The position numbers and the translations under genes were made by a program. 12,128 nt of DNA from Bacillota bacterium (GTDB lineage: Bacteria > Bacillota > UBA4882 > UBA8346): NCBI GenBank assembly GCA_023435565.1, contig JAEYRN010000046.1:1-12128 (forward strand), given 5' to 3'. The first letter of the stretch is position 1. Every line of letters starts with the position of its first letter. This document shows positions 6,844 through 12,128 of this stretch, piece by piece. Under the pieces are notes generated by a model. It was given only the letters and a program-made list of their open reading frames with translations, made no database searches and was not told the origin of the DNA.

Positions 6844-8097
6844 ATGGAATCTAGTATTAAAACTATTATTGAAGCAGGTGCATTGCACCAGCTTCCTCTT
6901 TTTCTAGCGGGTTATTCCGGTATAATACTATTTGTAGCCGATAGGAATACCTATTCCATTGCCGGAGAAAAAGTCGGGGTTATTTTAGAGAAAAGCGGTT
7001 TCCCTTTCCAAAAAATTATTTTGGATACATCTCAACCTTTAATCCCGGATGAAAGAGCTTTAGCCGAGATTCAAGGGATGATCGGTTCTGATATCTGCCT
7101 TTTGCTGTCGGTCGGCTCAGGAACGATTACCGATCTGACCCGCTATGCCGCTTTTACTGCTGGTAAACAATTTATCGCTATCCCAACCGCTCCCTCAATG
7201 GATGGCTATGCTTCACCGGTGGCCGCTTTAACATTAAAGGGCTTTAAACAGACTCTACCCGCAAAAACTCCAGTAGCCATTATCGCCGATATCGAGGTTT
7301 TAAAGTGTGCTCCTCCGATAATGATTCAAGCCGGTTTGGGTGATCTGATTGGAAAATACATTTCTCTGGCGGACTGGGAACTGAGCCGAGTTATCGAAGG
7401 TGAAGGTTACTCCCCTTCGATTGCAAGTATGGTCCGTTCCGCCGTGGATCAAGCTATTCTCAGTAATAAAGATGGTATTCCCATCGATAAAAAAATATCG
7501 GATCTAACCATAGCCCTAATCCGTTCGGGTGAAGCAATGCTTGCCTGGGGCAATTCCAGGCCGGCTTCCGGTGGGGAACATCATTTAGCCCATTATTGGG
7601 AGATGGAAGCGGCACTTAAAGAAAAAACCAGTCAACTTCATGGAATCAAGGTTGGAGTCGCCACTCTTATTCTAGCGGAATATTATCATAAACTATTCAA
7701 TTTATCAGTCGATGAAGTCCAAGCGAAATTATCTTTTTATCGTAGTGAACCGGTAGCGAAATATCACTACCGGATTAAAACAACCTTTGGTCCATTGTCC
7801 AAGGCGATTATTAATGACCTTAAAGGCCATTATAATGACTCAAATAAACGGCAGATTAGGCAAACAAAAATCCTAACCAATTGGCCAACCTTGAAGAAAT
7901 GGGTAATTAAAAACGTCCCTACTCCGGCACAGATTAGAAACATATTAAAAGAAGCCGGAGCCCCGGTAACGCCACAAGAGATTGGAATTAACGCCGTTGA
8001 ATTGGATATAGCGCTCCAAAACGCCAAAGAAATTCGGCAAAGATACACTGTCTTCCGTTTAGCGGAAGATTTAGGCTGGAAACCGCCTGCGGATTAA
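6844..8097 (+). CDS. araM: sn-Glycerol-1-phosphate dehydrogenase (AraM/EgsA family)
   Basis: This family reduces dihydroxyacetone phosphate to sn-glycerol-1-phosphate with NAD(P)H and a divalent metal. In B. subtilis, AraM feeds the making of heptaprenylglyceryl phosphate, an archaeal-type ether lipid. The 417 residues compare with about 394-400. Visible motifs are VGSGTITDLTRY at 90-101 (nucleotide loop), IPTAPSMDGYAS at 113-124, AGLGDLIGK at 163-171 (Asp167), RPASGGEHHLAHYWE at 239-253 and LHGIKVG at 265-271 (His266). The aspartate and histidines should bind the metal. ATG at 6844 is five bases after araD, with AAAGG (6830-6834) lying inside the end of araD. Placement beside araABD recalls the B. 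subtilis ara operon, though araL, araN, araP and araQ are absent here. A different sugar-phosphate substrate cannot be excluded. Confidence 0.92.
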   Translation: MESSIKTIIEAGALHQLPLFLAGYSGIILFVADRNTYSIAGEKVGVILEKSGFPFQKIILDTSQPLIPDERALAEIQGMIGSDICLLLSVGSGTITDLTRYAAFTAGKQFIAIPTAPSMDGYASPVAALTLKGFKQTLPAKTPVAIIADIEVLKCAPPIMIQAGLGDLIGKYISLADWELSRVIEGEGYSPSIASMVRSAVDQAILSNKDGIPIDKKISDLTIALIRSGEAMLAWGNSRPASGGEHHLAHYWEMEAALKEKTSQLHGIKVGVATLILAEYYHKLFNLSVDEVQAKLSFYRSEPVAKYHYRIKTTFGPLSKAIINDLKGHYNDSNKRQIRQTKILTNWPTLKKWVIKNVPTPAQIRNILKEAGAPVTPQEIGINAVELDIALQNAKEIRQRYTVFRLAEDLGWKPPAD

Positions 8098-8161
8098 CCG
8101 GTATAGACAAATAGCCTCCCTTGATCTAAACTAAAAATAATACAATTTTGGAGGTTAATCA

Positions 8162-9343
8162 ATGGAAAACTTTATCTTTCAAAACCCTACCCGATTTATT
8201 TTCGGTAAAAAAGCTGAAAATCAGGTAGGCAAAGAAGCTGCGCAGTATTGTAAAAAGATTTTGCTTCATTACGGCGGGGGTAGTATAAAAAAATCCGGAC
8301 TCTACCAAAGAGTGGTTGCCTCTTTAAAGGAATCCGGAATTAATTACATAGAACTTGCCGGGGTAAAACCCAATCCAAGATTGAGCTTAGTCCACGAAGG
8401 TATAAAGATTTGCCGTGAACAAGGAATCCAACTAATTCTGGCAGTAGGCGGCGGTAGTGTCATCGACTCGGCTAAGGCGATTGCCGTAGGCGTACCATAT
8501 AGCGGAGATGTCTGGGATTTCTTCACCTGGAAGACCACTCCAACAGAAGCACTCCCGGTAGGAACAGTTCTAACGATTCCGGCCGCCGGAAGTGAAGCGA
8601 GCAATTCCGCCGTTATTACTAATGAGGATGGCTGGTATAAACGAGGTCTCACAAACGACTTGATCTACCCCAGGTTTTCAATTCTAAATCCGGAACTAGC
8701 CTTTACACTGCCAAAATATCAGGTAGCCTGTGGTGTGTCCGATATTATGGCCCATCTTATGGAACGTTACTTTACCAATACTCCTAATGTCGAGTTAACT
8801 GATGGTCTTTGCGAGGCGACCTTGAAGACCATTATCAATAACGCTCCCCTTGTTTTGGAGCAACCTGATAATTATGATGCCTGGGCTGAAGTGATGTGGG
8901 GTGGAACAGTGGCCCATAATAATTTGTTGAATACGGGGCGTACCGGGGATTGGGCCTCCCATGACATTGAACATGAACTAAGCGGCATCTATGATGTGGC
9001 CCATGGCGCCGGACTGGCCGTCATTTTCCCGGCCTGGATGAAACATGTTTACAAACACGACCTGAATCGTTTCGCCCAATACGCCGTTAGAGTCTGGAAT
9101 GTCGATAATTCCTTCTGGTCCCCGGAACGTACCGCTTTGGAGGGAATCAAGAGATTGGTTAATTTTTATCATTCCATCGGGCTTGAAACAACTCTGCAGG
9201 GCATCGGTATCGATCAGAGCCGTTTGGAAGAAATGGCCGCCAAATGCGTCAATTCTGACCGGCCTTCGGTCGGTAACTTTGTTAAATTAGGACAGGAAGA
9301 TGTATTTCGGATTCTTAAATTGAGCGGAAATGACCCCTTATAA
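8162..9343 (+). CDS. Iron-containing alcohol dehydrogenase, YqhD/butanol dehydrogenase type
   Basis: The 393-residue product belongs to the group III metal-dependent alcohol dehydrogenases, which reduce aldehydes with NADPH or NADH. Metal-binding residues sit at the same numbers as in E. coli YqhD: Asp194, His198, His267 and His281 (GVSDIMAHLMERY, ASHDIEHELSG, YDVAHGAG). The nucleotide loops are YGGGSIKKSG at 37-46 and VGGGSVIDSAKAIA at 95-108. This makes it an active aldehyde reductase or butanol dehydrogenase homologue rather than a broken copy. The ATG follows GGAGG (8150-8154) by seven bases. It starts 64 bp after araM with no convincing terminator or promoter between them, so it is likely the last gene of the ara operon. 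Its physiological aldehyde is unknown; redox balance in arabinose fermentation is a reasonable guess. Confidence 0.94.
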   Translation: MENFIFQNPTRFIFGKKAENQVGKEAAQYCKKILLHYGGGSIKKSGLYQRVVASLKESGINYIELAGVKPNPRLSLVHEGIKICREQGIQLILAVGGGSVIDSAKAIAVGVPYSGDVWDFFTWKTTPTEALPVGTVLTIPAAGSEASNSAVITNEDGWYKRGLTNDLIYPRFSILNPELAFTLPKYQVACGVSDIMAHLMERYFTNTPNVELTDGLCEATLKTIINNAPLVLEQPDNYDAWAEVMWGGTVAHNNLLNTGRTGDWASHDIEHELSGIYDVAHGAGLAVIFPAWMKHVYKHDLNRFAQYAVRVWNVDNSFWSPERTALEGIKRLVNFYHSIGLETTLQGIGIDQSRLEEMAAKCVNSDRPSVGNFVKLGQEDVFRILKLSGNDPL

Positions 9344-9346
9344 ATC

Positions 9347-9399
9347 AAAGCTCTGTTTCCGGAATAGACAAAATCTTAAACCGAAACAGAGCTTTTTTA
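9347..9399 (+). terminator. Intrinsic terminator of the ara operon
   Basis: AAAGCTCTGTTTC (9347-9359) pairs perfectly with GAAACAGAGCTTT (9383-9395) around a 23-nt loop, and the right arm runs straight into six T residues (9393-9398). It begins four bases after the dehydrogenase stop codon. On the opposite strand the trailing T run is weaker, so it probably ends mainly plus-strand transcription. Confidence 0.9.
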
Positions 9400-9415
9400 T
9401 TACCCAGTGGGAGAC

Positions 9416-10597
9416 TCAATATATCCGCGCTACACTGTTTAGCCGTTTGAGAATAGAAATAACGTTAAATATTCTAAAATCTATCGAGGTCGTACTATTC
9501 ATAAAAAACACAACCCCTGTAGCTTTCCTAGGATTAAAGTAGACAATTGTAAAAATTCCAGGATCGCCGCCGGAATGTCCTTGTAATGATTGATTGCCGG
9601 TTTTAATCAAAAACGTGCTTAATGGATTATGATCCCATACAAGGTTATCCGTATACTTCTCGGGGAACATTTCGTTGACTGTCGACACGTTCAAAATCCG
9701 ACGCCCGTTATAAATACCTCCGTTCATAATAGCTATTAAAAACTTGGCGTAATCTTTGGTTGTAGTTTTTAAGGCGCCGTCTGGGTATGTTGCAAAAGAA
9801 TACGGTTTTAAAGGTTCCCCCTTATAATAATGAACAGTCATATTCTTTGGATTTATTTCAGTTGTAAACCACCCAGTAGAGGTCATGTTCAATGGAGTAA
9901 AAATATTCTCATTACAATATTCGTTAAAGGCTTTACCAGTCACTTGCTCAAGGATATAGCCTAGCAAAGCAAATGCGGCATTCGAATAACAATACTCTGT
10001 TCCCGGACGCCTTTTTAAGAAGTTCTTTTTGCTATTATACCATTTGCCATTTATTAAATAATAAGCCCGAACGAATTCATCAAGTGTAACATCCGGATCC
10101 CCAAGTCCGGAGCTAATCGTATACAAGCTATTAATAACGAAATCATTATCAATAAGGCTCGATTTATGCTGTAACAACATTCTTAGTGTAATATCATCAC
10201 CAGCAAAATATGGATTAATGATGCTAAACGGTAAATAAGTATTAATTGATACATCAAGATCAACCAGACCACGTTCATATAATTGCATTATAGCTGTACC
10301 CGTAATGGTTTTTGAAACTGACGCAATCTGAAATATCGTATCATCTGTTATTTTTCTTGAATTTGCTAAATCAGCATAACCATAGTTGCCAGACCAATCA
10401 ATCTTCCCTTTCTTGATAATCACGGCGGATATCCCCTGAATACCTGACTTGCCCATTTTCTTTTCAATAAAAGTATTAAGATTTTCATCATTTGAAAAAT
10501 CAATTTGTATAAGCGCCGTTCCACAAAGCCCCAATATTATTATTCCCAGAACACACCAGATACCTAATAAAATGCGTTTTATTACTTTGTTTCTCAA
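9416..10597 (-). CDS. Membrane-anchored beta-lactamase-related serine hydrolase (S12 family)
   Basis: This 393-residue protein has one N-terminal membrane segment (about residues 8-30) and an extracytoplasmic serine hydrolase domain of the class C beta-lactamase, DD-peptidase and esterase group. The three active-site elements are visible: SVSK at 93-96 (nucleophile Ser93 and Lys96), YSN at 204-206 and HSG at 341-343 in place of KTG. The HxG form is common in S12 esterases and D-amino-acid peptidases, so resistance to beta-lactams should not be assumed. The start is TTG at 10597, supported by AAGGAGG a few bases upstream; the next in-frame methionine is residue 48, past the membrane anchor. 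It converges on the ara operon and shows no functional link to it. The substrate is unknown. Confidence 0.9.
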   Translation of the reverse strand: MRNKVIKRILLGIWCVLGIIILGLCGTALIQIDFSNDENLNTFIEKKMGKSGIQGISAVIIKKGKIDWSGNYGYADLANSRKITDDTIFQIASVSKTITGTAIMQLYERGLVDLDVSINTYLPFSIINPYFAGDDITLRMLLQHKSSLIDNDFVINSLYTISSGLGDPDVTLDEFVRAYYLINGKWYNSKKNFLKRRPGTEYCYSNAAFALLGYILEQVTGKAFNEYCNENIFTPLNMTSTGWFTTEINPKNMTVHYYKGEPLKPYSFATYPDGALKTTTKDYAKFLIAIMNGGIYNGRRILNVSTVNEMFPEKYTDNLVWDHNPLSTFLIKTGNQSLQGHSGGDPGIFTIVYFNPRKATGVVFFMNSTTSIDFRIFNVISILKRLNSVARIY

Positions 10598-10614
10598 AAC
10601 GCCCTCCTTGTGAT

Positions 10615-10669
10615 GTAATAACTTTATTACTTATGTTACATTATTTCCTGCGGATCTTTCATCCTCCAA
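10615..10669 (-). promoter_or_regulatory. Possible promoter and operator for the S12 hydrolase
   Basis: On the minus strand TTGGAG (10669-10664) lies 18 bp before AATAAT (10645-10640). Just downstream, GTAATAA (10615-10621) and TTATTAC (10624-10630) form a 16-bp palindrome that would cover about +3 to +18, a common place for a repressor. The -35 box is poor, so the promoter call is weak; the palindrome itself is plain. Confidence 0.35.
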
Positions 10670-10750
10670 AAGTTTATTTTTAAATAAGAAAAAAAGGGGA
10701 GTTTCAATCATACTCTTGGAGGAGCGTCTAATTTAGAATTAAAAATTCGA

Positions 10751-10787
10751 TATAATAATAAAGACCGTGGTTTTGAAAACTACGGTC
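10751..10787 (-). terminator. Likely terminator of the small secreted protein gene
   Basis: Positions 10763-10787 form a 25-nt hairpin with 12-bp arms (11 of 12 paired: GACCGTGGTTTT against the inverse of AAAACTACGGTC). Read on the minus strand it is followed by TTTATTATTATA (10762-10751), an interrupted T run. It lies about 120 bp past the stop codon of the gene at 10905-11405. The broken T run and the tight loop make it less typical than the operon terminator. Confidence 0.55.
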
Positions 10788-10904
10788 ATAACATCATTTA
10801 CCGGCCCGTTTGATCCCCAATGCCAGTTTAACTCAAATCAACCCCAAGCTCTTTTATCATCTCTAAGTATCAAATTTATTCATTACCAGCATAACTGTTA
10901 ATAT

Positions 10905-11405
10905 TTATTGTTTCCTCATAAACACAAAAGCAACTTTGTCAAAATACGACCATTGGTCACGCTCATTCAAAAGGACAGCCGCATTCCAGCCCGATTTAAA
11001 GGGAATATAGCCAATCCAGCCTCTCTCCAGAATTACCGACGATTTCGGAGCTCCTTTAAAGGCATCACCAAAATTCATTCCGGGACTAATCTTTTCCGGT
11101 GTAACAAATTCGGGGTCGGCGGAAGAAATGAAAATAATTGCATTACTGCCGTCTACACCGATTTGGTATTCAATTCCTTCACTCTTAATATTATATCCGG
11201 GGGCAGTTTGCGAGGAGCTAATTCTTAATATTTGAGAGGATTCATTTTTATCCAGAAACTTTTGGGGTAAAACCGCTCCAAGTTCCAGTTTAAAACCGTC
11301 ATATTTATCAACTTTGATAAATTTATCCGAAGCAAGACATGTATTGCCTAATAAACCAAGCAAAAATATAAATAAATAAACGGCTTTAAAAAAATCCTTT
11401 TTCAT
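10905..11405 (-). CDS. Small secreted protein of unknown function
   Basis: I do not recognise the family. The 166-residue product starts with a clear signal peptide: MKKDFFK, a hydrophobic core YLFIFLLGLLG, and a likely cleavage after CLA at residues 23-25. No lipobox is evident. The mature part is about 140 residues, mixed beta-rich and soluble. It contains EGIEYQIGVDGSNAIIFISS and FVTPEKISPGMNFGDAF; a pattern of this kind (short strands, then T.E.I..G..F.D.F) occurs in several exported bacterial proteins of unknown role. ATG at 11405 is preceded by AGAGGAG (11412-11418) at normal spacing. It appears to be a single-gene transcript with its own promoter (11467-11495) and terminator (10751-10787). 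No link to arabinose metabolism is visible. Confidence 0.8.
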   Translation of the reverse strand: MKKDFFKAVYLFIFLLGLLGNTCLASDKFIKVDKYDGFKLELGAVLPQKFLDKNESSQILRISSSQTAPGYNIKSEGIEYQIGVDGSNAIIFISSADPEFVTPEKISPGMNFGDAFKGAPKSSVILERGWIGYIPFKSGWNAAVLLNERDQWSYFDKVAFVFMRKQ

Positions 11406-11466
11406 CTTCTTCTCCTCTTTCTTTATAATTCATCGTAAAACTGTAAAATTTTACTAATTATCTTTC

Positions 11467-11507
11467 ATTATTTGCTAGATAGTCGTCCACGTCAATCTCC
11501 GATTGAC
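11467..11507 (-). promoter_or_regulatory. Promoter of the small secreted protein gene with overlapping palindrome
   Basis: On the minus strand TTGACG (11495-11490) is 17 bp from AATAAT (11472-11467), one mismatch in each box. Transcription would begin near 11460, giving a leader of about 55 nt. A perfect 7-bp inverted repeat, GTCAATC (11491-11497) and GATTGAC (11501-11507), overlaps the -35 box and is well placed as an operator. Confidence 0.6.
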
Positions 11508-11561
11508 CCAAGCAAAACAATGAAAATATTGACATGGATCGACAAGCGTCGGTAGCATTTT

Positions 11562-11693
11562 CTAAGTAATCTCTTCAAAAACATTAGTCCCGGTCCCCTC
11601 ACGGGATTCCCACTGAAAATGTTCAAGTAACCCTATTCTACCATCATTGGTTTTGCTAATTTCACATCCAATGAGATTGGCTTTTCCATCCAT
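11562..11693 (-). CDS. Small hypothetical ORF (43 residues)
   Basis: A 43-codon frame, beginning MDGKANLIGCEISKTNDGRI and ending NVFEEIT, starts at ATG 11693 with AAAGGAG (11704-11698) four bases upstream. I do not recognise it. Composition is ordinary for a soluble protein: no signal peptide, no membrane segment, a slightly acidic C-terminus. The ribosome binding site is the main reason to list it. It may be a real small protein or a fragment of a decayed gene, since neighbouring frames on the same strand also show short peptide-like stretches. Confidence 0.3.
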   Translation of the reverse strand: MDGKANLIGCEISKTNDGRIGLLEHFQWESREGTGTNVFEEIT

Positions 11694-12033
11694 AACTCTC
11701 CTTTTTAATCCTATCTTCCATACTTCTCTCGAAATACAATTTTACCTCTAAATTGCCAATAATTAATTTACCTACCCTGAAGACGACTGCATGGATGCAG
11801 GAGTCAAATTTAAATGGCGTAAGCCTTTCCTTCGTAGTGTCAGAAGACACGGAGCTATTGCAGGGGAAACATTTTCCAAGTGAATAATTCTGCCGCCTTC
11901 AAAATCAACGCCAACTTTTCGTCAAACTGGGAAAACACTTCTTTTACTTTTTGAAAAAGGTCTAACTCGTGTCACACCCTTGTTTACCATTAGATCCATA
12001 AATAGGGGTTCCTGAATAAATCTTGTTTTTCAA

Positions 12034-12128
12034 TTAAAGTGCAACTTCAAATTCAAAAACGGTAGATTTTCGAAACCCGAACAGCACCTTGAAAAATTGC
12101 GATAAAAGAACCCGGAGTTTACGCTCCA
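12034..12128 (-). CDS. Possible C-terminal end of a gene cut by the right edge
   Basis: On the minus strand a frame enters from the right edge and runs 30 full codons to a TAA at 12036-12034. The peptide begins ERKLRVLLSQFFKVLFGF and is basic and hydrophobic. It is too short to recognise and open frames of this length arise by chance. Confidence 0.15.
   Translation of the reverse strand, partial: ERKLRVLLSQFFKVLFGFRKSTVFEFEVAL

Larger units (their letters stand above)
10598..10904. other. Intergenic region between the S12 hydrolase and the small secreted protein
   Basis: About 300 bp with no convincing gene. It contains the hydrolase ribosome binding site (10603-10609), a possible promoter and palindrome (10615-10669), and the hairpin with T-rich tail at 10751-10787 that would end transcription of the upstream gene. 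A 26-codon ORF at 10631-10711 on the minus strand has no good ribosome binding site. The stretch at 10801-10880 can be read as short peptide fragments broken by stops, possibly a decayed gene end, but nothing is recognisable. Confidence 0.55.
11406..12128. other. Long gene-poor region at the right end
   Basis: This stretch holds the promoter of the secreted-protein gene (11467-11507), a small 43-codon ORF (11562-11693), a cluster of short hairpins (11787-11877) and an open frame running off the right edge (12034-12128). Reading all frames gives several peptide-like pieces of 30-50 residues broken by stops, notably one on the minus strand around 11770-11920. This could be a decayed gene, but I recognise no family in it. 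Confidence 0.5.

Noticed and set aside
8098..8161. Separate promoter for the alcohol dehydrogenase
   Set aside because: TTGATC (8121-8126) and TACAAT (8141-8146) are only 14 bp apart, too close for a normal promoter.
10631..10711. 26-codon minus-strand ORF upstream of the S12 hydrolase
   Set aside because: No good ribosome binding site, and the length is expected by chance in this AT-rich gap.
10801..10880. Peptide-like fragment MIKELGVDLS on the minus strand, followed by stop codons
   Set aside because: Only ten codons long; could be the remnant of a gene end but cannot be assigned to any family.
11662..11850. 62-codon minus-strand ORF
   Set aside because: It starts with GTG without a ribosome binding site and overlaps the better supported 43-codon ORF in another frame; no recognisable domain.

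Overview
The window is an L-arabinose utilisation locus from a moderately AT-rich bacterium. It most likely comes from the Bacillota (Firmicutes). The evidence is a GntR/LacI-fusion AraR close to Bacillus subtilis AraR, an araM (glycerol-1-phosphate dehydrogenase) gene next to araABD, strong AGGAGG-type ribosome binding sites, TTG/GTG starts, and clear TTGACA/TATAAT-like promoters. I cannot name the species from sequence alone.

Layout. The minus strand at 1-925 holds most of a YtfQ-like sugar ABC transporter substrate-binding protein whose C-terminus lies beyond the left edge. A 515-bp divergent region follows, with promoters for both directions, an AraR-like half-site and nested inverted repeats. 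Then on the plus strand come araR (1441-2529), araA (2650-4161), araB (4401-6083), araD (6143-6838), araM (6844-8097) and a YqhD/BDH-type iron-containing alcohol dehydrogenase (8162-9343). A strong intrinsic terminator at 9347-9399 closes this series. Beyond it, on the minus strand, are a membrane-anchored serine beta-lactamase-like (S12) hydrolase (9416-10597) and a small secreted protein of unknown function (10905-11405). The last ~720 bp have no convincing large gene, only a small ORF with a ribosome binding site, short hairpins and perhaps the tail of a gene cut by the right edge.

How it works together. The binding protein would capture an arabinose-type sugar. AraA isomerises L-arabinose to L-ribulose, AraB phosphorylates it, and AraD epimerises it to D-xylulose-5-phosphate for the pentose phosphate pathway. 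AraM and the alcohol dehydrogenase use or dispose of downstream triose-phosphate or aldehyde and reducing power. AraR probably represses the operon by binding a 22-bp near-perfect palindrome that overlaps the -10 and start point of araA. Ten bases of that operator recur exactly, in inverted orientation, in the divergent region upstream of araR.

The least ordinary features are a 155-bp nested palindromic (MITE-like) element between araA and araB, a long structured leader upstream of the binding protein gene, and the pairing of araM with a YqhD-type reductase in an arabinose operon. I found no CRISPR array, rRNA, tRNA or full insertion sequence.
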